Below, one piece after another: positions 53,983 to 63,498 of a DNA stretch of 64,000 nucleotides; position 1 is the first letter of the stretch; each line of letters begins with the position of its first letter. Origin of the DNA: Sphingorhabdus sp. Alg231-15 (lineage in GTDB: Bacteria; Pseudomonadota; Alphaproteobacteria; Sphingomonadales; Sphingomonadaceae); NCBI RefSeq assembly GCF_900149705.1, contig NZ_LT703001.1, positions 2,170,001 through 2,234,000 on the forward strand, in the 5' to 3' direction. Both the position numbers and the translations under genes were made by a program. The notes under the pieces are model-generated. The model did no database searches. It saw only the letters and a list, made by a program, of their open reading frames with translations, and was not told the origin of the DNA.

Positions 53983-55082
53983 GGCTGCCAGTCAAATTCC
54001 CGATGATAGCGCGGGATAAACAGTTTTTTGCCTTTGATCGCAGAGGTTAGAAACGGACCGGTCACGCCAAAAGGCAGCGCGCTGGCGCCTTTATCTGGTC
54101 CCAAGGGCAATAATATCAATGGCTTGGGCCACGGTTTATAAGGCTTCATATCCGCAATCGGTTTACCGCGCAGATGTGCCTTAATGGCTTTTTTCAGCCA
54201 ACCCACCTGACGCGTCAACCCGACAATCGTCATCGTATCACCGGTGCTGGCAATATCGCCTACGACAAACAGATCGGGATTGGCTGTGGGCCGGAGCCAG
54301 CCGTCCACCTTTGCGCGGCCCTGATCATCAAAGGTCACATCTGCCAGTTTCTGCAATAGGTCCGCCACCGGCCTTGCACCAATGACCGGAATCACCAGAT
54401 CGGCATCAATCGGGAAACCATCGGATAATTTTATCTTGTTTTTGGTTGGAACAAACGGCCCATCCGTCTGTTTCAATTTCTTGATCCGCTCGCCCAAGCG
54501 AACCTTCACACCGAGTTCGCCCAATTGGCGCTGCATCGATCGGCCGAGCTTGATTGGATAGCCGGGGAACAGACTATCATCGGCCGCAATCAGTGTGATA
54601 TTTTTCTCTGGCCGCGCAAATGCCAGTTCGCCAGCAAGCTCGCTGCCCACTGCACCAGCGCCAACGATCGCGATATTTTTGGCCTTGTCGATTTGCGTGA
54701 TCACCCGCTTCGCTTTAGCCAGAAAGCTCGCTTCATCATCGCCCTGCATTTTAAATGGCGCCGCATAAGTCGACCCCGTGGCGATGATGATCATGTCTCC
54801 GGAAATTGCCGTTCCATCTTCCAGTATCGCATCATTGCCATCAATCGAAGCCACGCGGCCACGGACAATTTTACCCTTTTTCAGCAGGCCTTCATAGGAG
54901 ATTACGATTTCGTCGAGCAACTCCGGCCGTGCCATCGCCCGGATCATCGCGACATTATGCACCCATTTTTCGCGCGGTTCGATCAAGCTGATATCCGCAT
55001 GCTGATCCAGCTCCCTGGCCAACATCGTTCCGGCGTAACCGCCACCAATGATTGTGATTTTTTTGGTCATGGCGTGATTCAT
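53979..55082 (-). CDS. NAD(P)/FAD-dependent oxidoreductase (NDH-2/AIF-like)
   Basis: A 367-residue two-dinucleotide-binding-domain flavoprotein. The FAD site is KKITIIGGGYAGTMLARELD, the NADH site is NIAIVGAGAVGSELAGELAF, and FVVGDIASTGDTMTIVGL closes the FAD pocket. Relatives are type II NADH dehydrogenases and AIF-like quinone reductases. The start may be ATG 55082 or ATG 55070. A C-terminal membrane anchor is not obvious. Confidence 0.9.
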   Translation of the reverse strand: MNHAMTKKITIIGGGYAGTMLARELDQHADISLIEPREKWVHNVAMIRAMARPELLDEIVISYEGLLKKGKIVRGRVASIDGNDAILEDGTAISGDMIIIATGSTYAAPFKMQGDDEASFLAKAKRVITQIDKAKNIAIVGAGAVGSELAGELAFARPEKNITLIAADDSLFPGYPIKLGRSMQRQLGELGVKVRLGERIKKLKQTDGPFVPTKNKIKLSDGFPIDADLVIPVIGARPVADLLQKLADVTFDDQGRAKVDGWLRPTANPDLFVVGDIASTGDTMTIVGLTRQVGWLKKAIKAHLRGKPIADMKPYKPWPKPLILLPLGPDKGASALPFGVTGPFLTSAIKGKKLFIPRYHREFDWQP

Positions 55083-55162
55083 AGATTGGTTTTCCGGCGA
55101 TAGACAAGACTATTCCCGCTTCACCATTGACGCCGCAGGAAATATATCGCCATGTCCGATCA

Positions 55163-56071
55163 ATGCATGTTCAACTAATCCACAATCCAGCATCTGGCAC
55201 CCATCATGAATTGCGCCTCGGCGTGCTTGCGCAGGCCTTTGAAGCCTGTGGTGCCAAGGTGGTCAAGGGTATCACGGAAATTGATGGCAGTATGGAGCTG
55301 GCCAGGGATAGCGACCTTATCTGCGTCTCCGGTGGTGATGGTACACTACGCCTGGTAATCGCCGCCATGCAGAATAGCGGATTGAAAACACCGATTTGTA
55401 TTTTCCCCGCTGGCACCGTGAATTTGGTGGCGCGCGAAATTGGCTATGCCTCAGAGCCGGAGCAATTTGCCAGTGAAGTGATGCGTGGCTATCTCGCGGG
55501 ATCGGAGGCGCGGTTAAAGGAACCGGTCGCACGCAGCAATCACGGACCTTTCGCCGCCTGCCTCAGCGCCGGACCCGATGGGGTCGCGGTTGCCAATCAT
55601 TCCCCCGAACTCAAGAAGAAAATTGGTCGTACCGCCTATGCGTGGTCCTTTGCCAAACTCTTTATGCGCTGGCCGCGCCAACAATTTACGCTGGATGTTA
55701 CGACAGTGGACGGATCAGAACATAATCTGACATGCGAAGCCTTTTACATAGCCAAGGGGCGATATTTTGCCGGACCTTGGACCCTGACACCGGAAGCCGG
55801 CATGGGTGATGATCATTTTCATCTCATTGCATTGTCGCGAGCCAGCCGTTGGCATTTCATCCGTTTCATGCTCTCCATCGCGCGCGGTAGAGATCCCGAA
55901 AACCTTTCCTTTGCTCGGCCCCTTCGCGCTCGATCCCTGACCATCCAGGCTGCAGCGCAGTTGATAAATAATCAATTTTTTCAAGAGGATGGAGATAGTA
56001 TGGAGGTTGCTCCGCATCAGATCATGATGACGGATCATGAGATGGAATATTGCCTGCCGCTAGACGACTAG
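55163..56071 (+). CDS. Diacylglycerol kinase catalytic-domain lipid kinase
   Basis: A 302-residue protein of the DAGK/sphingosine-kinase family. MHVQLIHNPASGT gives the nucleotide-binding start, SGGDGTLRLVIAAM is the GGDGT motif, and IFPAGTVNLVAREIG the following conserved loop. ATG 55163 is chosen over the TTG at 55127; neither has a clear Shine-Dalgarno sequence. A lipid substrate is likely. In sphingomonads it could act on sphingolipid bases or diacylglycerol (inference). Confidence 0.87.
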   Translation: MHVQLIHNPASGTHHELRLGVLAQAFEACGAKVVKGITEIDGSMELARDSDLICVSGGDGTLRLVIAAMQNSGLKTPICIFPAGTVNLVAREIGYASEPEQFASEVMRGYLAGSEARLKEPVARSNHGPFAACLSAGPDGVAVANHSPELKKKIGRTAYAWSFAKLFMRWPRQQFTLDVTTVDGSEHNLTCEAFYIAKGRYFAGPWTLTPEAGMGDDHFHLIALSRASRWHFIRFMLSIARGRDPENLSFARPLRARSLTIQAAAQLINNQFFQEDGDSMEVAPHQIMMTDHEMEYCLPLDD

Positions 56072-56090
56072 AGCCGCGGGTTATAAATGG

Positions 56091-56981
56091 TCACGCGGCG
56101 CTGCAATGCTCCGCAATCATTTCGACCATGATCGGCAATTTGCTCGGAGGCAGATCGTGACCCATGCCGTCTACCAGCTCAAGCCGGGCATTATTGACAT
56201 TGGCGGCAATATCTTCGCCGCAAGGATGGGGGATAAGTGGGTCGGCCGTTCCATGAATAACCATGGTCGGAACCGATATCGCTTGCGCTTTGGGCCGCAA
56301 ATTACCGGTCTCAATAATCGCCGCCATTTGTCGCTGCCGGCCAGCGGGATAAAAGCTGCGTTCCAGCGCAATTTTCATGAGCGCGCGGCGTTCTTCTTCT
56401 CTCGCTCGCCCCTCTTCCGATGCAATGATGGAGGAAAAGGCCATGCCCACAGTTAGGGCTTCCTCCAGGGTCGAGGCTTTGGCGCGGGCAGATTGAATCA
56501 ATCCCTTGCGGACCAATGGATCAGCTCCGGGCAGTCCAGGTGCGTTGGTTGAAGACATAATCGGGGTCAGGGACATAACGCGGTCTTCGTGATCCGCAGC
56601 CACCAATTGTCCGATCATGCCGCCCATTGATGCGCCGACAATATGCGCTTTTTCAATTTCAAGCGCATCCAATACGCCAATGGCATCTTTGGCCATATCG
56701 CTGAGATTATAGGGTGCCAGATTCTGGCTGGGGAAAAACCGTTTGGTGAACATCTGCCGAATCGGGCCAGGTGCCGATACGCCATCGCATTTGTAGGAGA
56801 GGCCAACGTCACGATTGTCAAAAGCGACAACCCGGAAACCCGATTCCACCAATCCATTCACGAAATCCATTGGCCAGGCAATGAGCTGCGTCCCATATCC
56901 CATGATGAGAAGGATCGCCGGATCACCAGCATTGCCATGATCTTCCACTTCAATATTGATACCGTTGGCGGTGACTTGCAT
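56091..56981 (-). CDS. Alpha/beta hydrolase
   Basis: A 296-residue protein with the nucleophile elbow GASMGGMIGQ, oxyanion region LLIMGYGTQLIAWP, acid VIHGTADPLIPHP and histidine VDGMGHDLPPS. The triad Ser-Asp-His is complete. Closest in style to the small-molecule esterase/lactonase or proline-iminopeptidase-like group. The substrate is unknown. It is convergent with the lipid kinase gene. Confidence 0.92.
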   Translation of the reverse strand: MQVTANGINIEVEDHGNAGDPAILLIMGYGTQLIAWPMDFVNGLVESGFRVVAFDNRDVGLSYKCDGVSAPGPIRQMFTKRFFPSQNLAPYNLSDMAKDAIGVLDALEIEKAHIVGASMGGMIGQLVAADHEDRVMSLTPIMSSTNAPGLPGADPLVRKGLIQSARAKASTLEEALTVGMAFSSIIASEEGRAREEERRALMKIALERSFYPAGRQRQMAAIIETGNLRPKAQAISVPTMVIHGTADPLIPHPCGEDIAANVNNARLELVDGMGHDLPPSKLPIMVEMIAEHCSAA

Positions 56982-57057
56982 GCTTTGATCCTGATTTATG
57001 TGATATGTTCAAATAGCCCGAAAGCTTAGCAGAACCGCCCAAACGCACAAGACAGGA

Positions 57058-59817
57058 TCAGGGTTCAGGCGCGCCGCCGGGTGCGCCGGTTGGAACACCG
57101 CCCAGATTTGCCATCACCGCACCAGACTGCGCGACAACCGCACCAAGCTTGGCGACCTGATTATCATCATCCACCATTGCGCGAATGTTGAGAACCGGCG
57201 TAACCTCGATGGCCTGTGCGGACAGCGCCTGAATCCGGAGCTGATAGGCACCGTAAGGCACACCTTCAAACAGGAAGAAGCCATCAAATTCGCTTTGTGT
57301 ACTATGGGTGACGCGCCCTTCAACATCCAATAGTTCCAGCCCGACCCCGGCCAGGATTGCACCACCTTCGCGCATCAAAGTGCCTTCCACTTCGCCGGCG
57401 CTGACCAGCGGCAGTTCAACCGTGGCGGCAATGCCGGGTCGAGGCGTTATGACAACGCCGGGAATTGCAGGCTGGACATACGGGTCTGGCAAGCTTCCGG
57501 CATCAATACCAATCAGAACAGGCCGGAACGGTTGCAGATTATCGATAATCGACCGCCCTCCGGCATCCGTCGGCGTCAGCGCAGTCGACTGCCCGGCGGT
57601 CAGTTCGACATTTTCGACCAGCTCTTCATCGGGTTGTCGCTTTCCATCTCGGTTTTTGTCGCGATAAACAATGGCCAGCGCCTGACCGCTATTGGCAAGC
57701 TTGTTGTTCGAGAAGCGGAATTTTCCGTTACGCGGATCCGGGCCGAAACTGAATGCGAGATTCAATCCCGCCGCCACTGAGCCATCAGTTGCTGCCTCCG
57801 CGCTGGCCGTCAGCGAGAATTTATCAAACCGGCGGATGATCCCGAGGGCGGCACGGCCGCGATCCAGACCAACATCATAGCCAAGCTCCGCGCGCCAATC
57901 CGCACGATCGCCAGCGCGCCATTCGCCGGTGAAATTAACCCTTTCGAAACGTTTTTCCGGAGCAAGCCGATAGGTCGCTTCGCCGCGCAGCCGCACGCCG
58001 GCAATCCGCCCGTTGGCGAGCAATCGCGCTTCGATCCGATCAGGGATGCTTCCGATATCGGTAAACTGTTTTTCCCATTTCAACTCGCCGGTCAGCGAAA
58101 ATCGTCGCAAATTCAACGATGCTCTGCTGGTAACATCCAGCGAAGACCGGCCATCCGTGCGCGTTTCATATTGCGCATCGATATGAAAAGGTAGGATCTT
58201 ACTGCCTAGCTTGAAGTTGTGATCCACCGAGAGGCTGTGCTTTCCGTTCACGTTTTGTTCGATGCGGTCTGACCGGAAACCACCCTGTGCCCATATGGTT
58301 TCGGCGGTGATGAAGCTATTGCCCAGTTCGCCAAGCAATTGGGCGCGGAATGCCGTACCTTGATCAAAGGCGGACGAGGCCGAAAGCTCGACCAAGGTCG
58401 GTCCGACAGCGCGGCGGACCGATCCTTCGATATAGTTGCGCCGCTGTCCGTCCAGCTGCAGGCTGAACAGGGAAGCGGCCACCGATGTTTTGGCATTGAG
58501 CCCGCGTTCCACGCCAAATCCGCCGCGCCAACCGGCCTGCTGAAGGTTTTCCAGGGCGTTGAAGCTGATCAGGTCTTTTCCAGCCTCTTGTCCACCGGCC
58601 CAATAATAGGTTTTGCGTGGCGGGATCGAATCCAGCCCCACCGGAACGGACTTGCTGTCTCGGCGGATCTGGCCTTGCGGGCCATAAAGCACAACTTCAA
58701 AGCGATTCTGACCATAGAGCAGCGGAACGTCGATAAATTCATAGCGGCCATCGGACCGGTTTTCTGCAAAAGCCAGCAATTGGCCATTGCGATACAGTTC
58801 GGCGTCCCAGCCAGCTGGCAATTCACCACGAAAGCTTGTCCGGTCAAAATTATCGGGCCGATCCACTGGCCGATTGGTGATGATCGCACCCCGTCCGGCC
58901 GCACTTTGCGACACGAGCGGAGTAGAAAAGGTCGAGACATCGCCAACAGCGACATGAGTCGCCTTTAGCGGGCCCAGAAGTTCCCCTTTGGGATCGGTGC
59001 GATAGGCTCTGAGCCGCAGACTTTCGGGCACACCCTTGTCATCAGACGATAAACGGGCATCGAAAGACGCCTTACCCACCTCACCAGAGGCAAATAGCTC
59101 GTAGCGCACGTCCAGTTCCTGCCCGGACCGCTTATCGCGCAGGCCGCCAGCTGAAACCACCGCATCAACCGATGGTGTTCGCCAGAATTTATAGGGCTCG
59201 GTCGATTGTGGCAGGCTCGAAAGGTCAAAATTCCGCCGAGGCCGAATTTTTGCGGCCCGTTCCTTACGTTCCAAAGCCTTTTGAAATGGCAATTTCCGTT
59301 CTGTTTCAACGATTAGCAGCGCGTTGGACAAATCAGGCCGTAATTCGATATCAAACCAATTTGAAAGCGTTTTGACATCGACACACCAGCCTTCCGGCGT
59401 ATCGTAAATCTCGCCAGGCGACAGTTTTTTGGTGCTGTTCACCTTTTGTACCGTGTCACTGTCACGCTCAACGATTAGTGTTTCGCGTTCTGCAAATACC
59501 CAGCCAGTTGCGCGGCGCGACTTTTTGTCCAACCTAATAGGTACATCAAAGGCCATGATCACATCGGCGAAGTCGGCGCAAATGCCCTTGTCGGTCTGAT
59601 AACCCCTTACACCATCGCCCAGGCGATATTTACCCGACCGCAAATCGAAAAGCAGCGCGTCATCATCATTGGCCGTCCAGCTGCTCTGGGCATGGGCGGC
59701 CGATGCCATGAACGGTGTCAGAAGAAACAGCAAAGCCGCCGGGATCATGGTGACCCCTGCGGCTGATACCAGCGACTTTAACCGCTGATAGTATATGGAG
59801 AGTTGCTGTTTCATCAT
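57058..59817 (-). CDS. Usher-like outer-membrane protein of a fimbria-type locus
   Basis: A 919-residue exported protein (signal about residues 20-43, ending ASAAHAQ). Residues about 300-400 look like a FimD usher plug: FRGELPAGWDAELYRNGQLL, then YEFIDVPLLYGQNRFEVVLY and GPQGQIRRDS. A long run of alternating beta strands (to about 720) suggests a barrel. The N-terminal domain (GKYRLGDGVRGYQTDKGICA onward) and the C-terminal carboxypeptidase-regulatory-like modules (AGEVEGTLMREGGAILAGVG and FDGFFLFEGVPYGAYQL) differ from classical ushers. The gene follows the chaperone by 54 bases. Confidence 0.8.
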   Translation of the reverse strand: MMKQQLSIYYQRLKSLVSAAGVTMIPAALLFLLTPFMASAAHAQSSWTANDDDALLFDLRSGKYRLGDGVRGYQTDKGICADFADVIMAFDVPIRLDKKSRRATGWVFAERETLIVERDSDTVQKVNSTKKLSPGEIYDTPEGWCVDVKTLSNWFDIELRPDLSNALLIVETERKLPFQKALERKERAAKIRPRRNFDLSSLPQSTEPYKFWRTPSVDAVVSAGGLRDKRSGQELDVRYELFASGEVGKASFDARLSSDDKGVPESLRLRAYRTDPKGELLGPLKATHVAVGDVSTFSTPLVSQSAAGRGAIITNRPVDRPDNFDRTSFRGELPAGWDAELYRNGQLLAFAENRSDGRYEFIDVPLLYGQNRFEVVLYGPQGQIRRDSKSVPVGLDSIPPRKTYYWAGGQEAGKDLISFNALENLQQAGWRGGFGVERGLNAKTSVAASLFSLQLDGQRRNYIEGSVRRAVGPTLVELSASSAFDQGTAFRAQLLGELGNSFITAETIWAQGGFRSDRIEQNVNGKHSLSVDHNFKLGSKILPFHIDAQYETRTDGRSSLDVTSRASLNLRRFSLTGELKWEKQFTDIGSIPDRIEARLLANGRIAGVRLRGEATYRLAPEKRFERVNFTGEWRAGDRADWRAELGYDVGLDRGRAALGIIRRFDKFSLTASAEAATDGSVAAGLNLAFSFGPDPRNGKFRFSNNKLANSGQALAIVYRDKNRDGKRQPDEELVENVELTAGQSTALTPTDAGGRSIIDNLQPFRPVLIGIDAGSLPDPYVQPAIPGVVITPRPGIAATVELPLVSAGEVEGTLMREGGAILAGVGLELLDVEGRVTHSTQSEFDGFFLFEGVPYGAYQLRIQALSAQAIEVTPVLNIRAMVDDDNQVAKLGAVVAQSGAVMANLGGVPTGAPGGAPEP

Positions 59818-59871
59818 TTATTTCGGCTGCATAGCGGTCTGACGTCAGCCTAAATTGTTGTAATACCTATA

Positions 59872-60714
59872 CTATCTGAGAACCAAATCGGTCTTGGTGA
59901 TTAATCCACCGCCGATATTTCTCGGTTCGTAATATTCTATGGAAAGCGGCCCCTTCAACTGGGCAACCACTTCGGCTGGTACCTGTAGGGATACTTTCCG
60001 TTGACTTATCTCCGGATAGACGGCGACACCGCGGACCAACAACAACGGTTCATTCTGGCCCTGCTTCTTCACCCGGATCTCACCATATGTGGAACGATTT
60101 CCGGTGCGGCTCAGATCAAAGACAAACGCCGGACCTTCTTCGCCTTGTTCGATACGCGCATTGGCAATAGCGGCAGTAGCCTTCAATTCACCTTGGCGAA
60201 TAATAACCGGAATGGTTACACCATAGATGGGAGTCAGTGCTATGGAGAAGCCATCTTCCTGCTGCACTTGATCGACAACCGATATCGCTTTGGGAACGGC
60301 CCGGAACAGAAGATGTACGCGATATTCGCCATCTGGCAGGTCTTTAGGCGCCCTAACGCCAAGACGAATCGCTTGCGGCTGATTCGGTGGCAAAGTCACG
60401 CGGCGCGGTGCATAGCGGATCATCTCTTTTGCAGCGCGCTCAAGCTCATTAGCTTCTTCAGGGCTGACATCCGTTAAACGGCCTTCTGCCGTCATCCGGC
60501 GAAGCTCCATGGAAATCCGATAAGTGGCTGTTTCTGCGCCTATATTATTCAGAATAATCTCTGTACCACGTTGACCATCGAGGATGATTCGCGTGGGAGC
60601 AACCAGAAGATCTCCTGCAGCCTGTGCTGGCATTTGCGGGAGGATAAGCGCAGCAGCAGCCAATCCCAAACCAACACATGTTTTACTCAGTCGTCTCAGA
60701 CCCCTGATTGTCAT
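59872..60714 (-). CDS. PapD-like periplasmic chaperone
   Basis: A 280-residue protein with a signal peptide (MTIRGLRRLSKTCVGLGLAA, cleavage near MPAQAA). The N-terminal Ig domain starts DLLVAPTRIILDGQRGTEII, with RRVTLPPNQPQAIRLGVRAP in the place of the family's G1-strand region, and a second domain (GELKATAAIANARIEQGEEG) follows. PapD-type chaperones hold pilus subunits by donor-strand complementation. It lies between the DUF4402 subunit and usher-like genes on one strand. Confidence 0.85.
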   Translation of the reverse strand: MTIRGLRRLSKTCVGLGLAAAALILPQMPAQAAGDLLVAPTRIILDGQRGTEIILNNIGAETATYRISMELRRMTAEGRLTDVSPEEANELERAAKEMIRYAPRRVTLPPNQPQAIRLGVRAPKDLPDGEYRVHLLFRAVPKAISVVDQVQQEDGFSIALTPIYGVTIPVIIRQGELKATAAIANARIEQGEEGPAFVFDLSRTGNRSTYGEIRVKKQGQNEPLLLVRGVAVYPEISQRKVSLQVPAEVVAQLKGPLSIEYYEPRNIGGGLITKTDLVLR

Positions 60715-60864
60715 CTTTTTCTCCGGTTAAATACTGGTCGTCCGGACAGACGGTTTCCCGCGCATATCCCCACACCCATCACTATGCCGAAAGAGGGTTA
60801 CCAAAGCGCTAACCACATCAATTATATACGCATGGAGGGTTCTCGCCTGGAAGGTGGTCGACCC

Positions 60865-60905
60865 AAAAAAGAACCCGCCCGCAACCAAGGTCGCGGACGG
60901 GCTTC
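60865..60905 (-). terminator. Terminator between the subunit and the chaperone genes
   Basis: On the minus strand a stem of about 12 pairs, with one bulged G and a T-G wobble, joins GAAGCCCGTCCGC to GCGGGCGGGTTC and is followed by six thymines (60865-60870). It lies 46 bases after the DUF4402 stop, so it would end or attenuate transcription before the chaperone. Confidence 0.85.
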
Positions 60906-60950
60906 TGATATCTCATTAATCATTGCCCTGCGAACAGGACGGTGAAAAAA

Positions 60951-61451
60951 TCAAGGATAGTCAACGGTTACCGTGAAGGTACCGACATAAGCGCCATCAG
61001 CCTGAGTAGCAGCAACGTCAAGCGCACCACCTACAGAGAAAGCACCGTTACCCGAAGCGTCCAACGCGGTAAGCGCGGATGAGTTCAGGTTAGCGTTCAT
61101 GATTGCGCCGCCAGGTCCGGTCAAGGTAACTGAGCCAGGTACGGTCAGTGTAACAGCTTCAGAAGCAGAACCGGTTACTGAGAAGTCAGCTGCATCGGAA
61201 GCACCTGAACAAACAACAGCGGTACAAGCGGCACGAACACCATCAGTACCAACGGTAACGGTTTCAGCGGTTCCGGTTGTAACGATCGTACCGAAATCAA
61301 GATCCGTGCCGGCATCTTTGGTAACGGTCAGTTCTTCGAGGATATTTGCACGTGCGTCAGCAGTTGCGGTTGCAGCGTGAGCAGCGTTTGCGCCCATTAC
61401 TGAAGCGGCAAGTACGGAAGAAGCCACAGCGGCTTTGATAAACTTAGACAT
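60951..61451 (-). CDS. DUF4402 family fimbria-like structural subunit
   Basis: A 166-residue exported protein: signal MSKFIKAAVASSVLAASVMG with cleavage near AAHA, then a small beta-rich domain with a single cysteine pair (AACTAVVCSG) and the C-terminal TVTVDYP that typifies DUF4402 and pilin-like ends. Composition is Ala/Thr/Val/Gly-rich with almost no aromatics, like a fibre subunit. Donor-strand exchange through its N-terminal ATATADARANI segment is an inference. The terminator at 60865 follows it, so it may be made in excess over the assembly proteins. Confidence 0.87.
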   Translation of the reverse strand: MSKFIKAAVASSVLAASVMGANAAHAATATADARANILEELTVTKDAGTDLDFGTIVTTGTAETVTVGTDGVRAACTAVVCSGASDAADFSVTGSASEAVTLTVPGSVTLTGPGGAIMNANLNSSALTALDASGNGAFSVGGALDVAATQADGAYVGTFTVTVDYP

Positions 61452-61714
61452 ATTTTCTGGTCCCTATATTTCACTACTATACGAAAGGGCGCCTACGGTG
61501 CATCTGACCAAACCCACTGGTTAGATGTCGCTATACGCCAACATTCGAGATTGCTTATCGACCACAAAGGATAAATCTTTGCTGCCAGTCATGGTTAAAG
61601 CATTGTGAACGCTTTAAACTGCTGTAAAATATGGGTTTTATGCAGAGTTGTTACAAAATGAAATATTTCGAATCCGGCCATCCGAAGATGAATTGAGCCA
61701 GAATCCCGGACAAT

Positions 61715-62674
61715 TTATATATGTTCTCCGGTAAGACGCTGGCAAATCAAGTCCAGCTGATCCAGATTGCTATAGTCAATTGTCATCGAACCAGAACCGG
61801 TTTGGCCCTTCGATTGAATCTTAACCTTCAGGCCGAGCAAATCACCCAAATGGCTTTCAACCGCGCGAATATCGGCGTCGCTTTCGCTCTCACCCGCTAT
61901 CGGCAGCCTGCTCTTGCGGCGCGGCCCTCCTAATGCTTTGCGCACTAGCTTCTCCGTATCGCGAACAGAAAGTCCTTGTTTGACCACCTGTTTGGCCAAC
62001 TCAGCTGATTCAGGCGCATTAATAAGCGCTCGAGCATGACCCATTGTCAGCTTTTCTTCGCCCACAAGCGCTCGAACCGATTCGGGTAGCTCCAGAAGGC
62101 GCATAAGATTCGCGATATGACTCCGCGATTTGCCGACAAGTTCCGCCAGTTTCGCTTGGCTATGCCCGAAATCATCTTTCAGCCTCACATAGGCTTCGGC
62201 TTCTTCAACTGCATTCAAGTCACGGCGCTGAACATTCTCAACAATAGCGATCTCAAGCGTTTCTGCATCATTCAAGCTGCGAACAATCGCCGGAATACGG
62301 TGCAATCGTGCCCGTTGCGCCGCGCGCCAGCGGCGTTCACCGGCAACAATCTGAAAATTCTTGCCGTGAGGGCGAACCACAATCGGCTGAATCACACCGC
62401 GGAGCTTCATGCTGTCTGACAGCTCATCTAGCGCTTCATTATCAAAAGTCTGCCGCGGCTGATCCGGATTCGGACGGACATCGGAAATAGCTATGGAGCG
62501 CAGCCCATCGGTACGAGCCTCCGGTGTCTCATCATCTATCTCGGCTTCCGGTGCCTGGATGAGCGGTTCTTCTCGTTGAATTTCGCCGAATAGCGAGTTT
62601 AGCCCCCTGCCCAAGCCAGTGGCCTTCTTGATCGCTGCTTTTTTGGGCAATGGAGTTTCCTCTTCTTTCGCCAT
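61715..62674 (-). CDS. parB: Chromosome-partitioning protein ParB
   Basis: A 319-residue CTP-dependent clamp that loads at parS and spreads on DNA near the origin. The N-domain contains the CTP-site motif GERRWRAAQRARLHR. The HTH is KLAELVGKSRSHIANLMRLL. A C-terminal dimerisation part (GSGSMTIDYSNLDQLDLICQ) follows. ATG 62674 shares one base with the parA stop (TGATG). The N-terminus GLGRGLNSLFGE is the ParA-interacting helix. Confidence 0.97.
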   Translation of the reverse strand: MAKEEETPLPKKAAIKKATGLGRGLNSLFGEIQREEPLIQAPEAEIDDETPEARTDGLRSIAISDVRPNPDQPRQTFDNEALDELSDSMKLRGVIQPIVVRPHGKNFQIVAGERRWRAAQRARLHRIPAIVRSLNDAETLEIAIVENVQRRDLNAVEEAEAYVRLKDDFGHSQAKLAELVGKSRSHIANLMRLLELPESVRALVGEEKLTMGHARALINAPESAELAKQVVKQGLSVRDTEKLVRKALGGPRRKSRLPIAGESESDADIRAVESHLGDLLGLKVKIQSKGQTGSGSMTIDYSNLDQLDLICQRLTGEHI

Positions 62675-63456
62675 CACGCTGCCACCTTCCGTTCTGGCAG
62701 CCGGGAAATCAATTCCCGCGCCAGATTGATATAGGCCTCCGACCCACTGCAACGATGATCGTAGATCAACGCTGGAAGACCATGGCTTGGTGCCTCTGAA
62801 AGCCTTACATTTCTGGGAATTACGGTGTCAAAAACGACATTACCAAGACAGGCCCGTACGTCGTCAGACACCTGCTCTGTCAGTTTGTTGCGGCGATCAT
62901 ACATGGTGAGCACCACACCCATGACCGATAAGGCGCGATTGAATCGCGCCCTGATACGCTCGACCGTCTGCAAGAGCTGGCTCAGCCCTTCGAGGGCAAA
63001 AAACTCGCATTGCAACGGCACCAGTAGAGATTCTACCGCAACCATGGCGTTAAGCGTCAACAGACCCAATGAAGGTGGGCAGTCAATCAGACAGATATCC
63101 CATTGGCCATCATCACCGGCGTCCAGCGCCTTTTTCAAGCGATGGGTGCGCTCTTCAAACTCAACCAGTTCGACTTCTGCACCAGAAAGATCCACGACTG
63201 CCGGGACAATATCAAGCCCGGGAACCGGCGTATTGATCACGCAATCTGCCAATGGTGTGTCCGAGATCAGCAGGTCATAGCTGCTGTGCGTGCGCTCTGC
63301 CTGGTTTAACCCAAGCCCCGTCGAGGCATTGCCTTGCGGATCAAGATCGATCAACAACACTTTCCATCCACTCGCAGCAAGAGCGGTAGCCATATTTATA
63401 GCTGTGGTCGTTTTGCCGACGCCGCCTTTTTGATTTGCTATCGCTATCCGGACCAT
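62674..63456 (-). CDS. parA: Chromosome-partitioning ATPase ParA
   Basis: A 260-residue Walker-type ATPase. It has the deviant Walker A ANQKGGVGKTTTAINMATAL, Walker B ICLIDCPPSLGLLTLNAMVA, and VLLIDLDPQGNAS. It moves ParB-parS complexes along the nucleoid. It lies between rsmG and parB on the same strand, the standard order near the origin in alphaproteobacteria. Confidence 0.97.
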   Translation of the reverse strand: MVRIAIANQKGGVGKTTTAINMATALAASGWKVLLIDLDPQGNASTGLGLNQAERTHSSYDLLISDTPLADCVINTPVPGLDIVPAVVDLSGAEVELVEFEERTHRLKKALDAGDDGQWDICLIDCPPSLGLLTLNAMVAVESLLVPLQCEFFALEGLSQLLQTVERIRARFNRALSVMGVVLTMYDRRNKLTEQVSDDVRACLGNVVFDTVIPRNVRLSEAPSHGLPALIYDHRCSGSEAYINLARELISRLPERKVAA

Positions 63457-63498
63457 TTTACGCAGAACCCTTCGCTAAGCTGATATAAAATAACGTTT

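Noticed and set aside
56073-56099. GCCGCG/CGCGGC hairpin between the lipid kinase and hydrolase genes
   Set aside because: Only six pairs with a 15-base loop and no T run; too weak to call a terminator.
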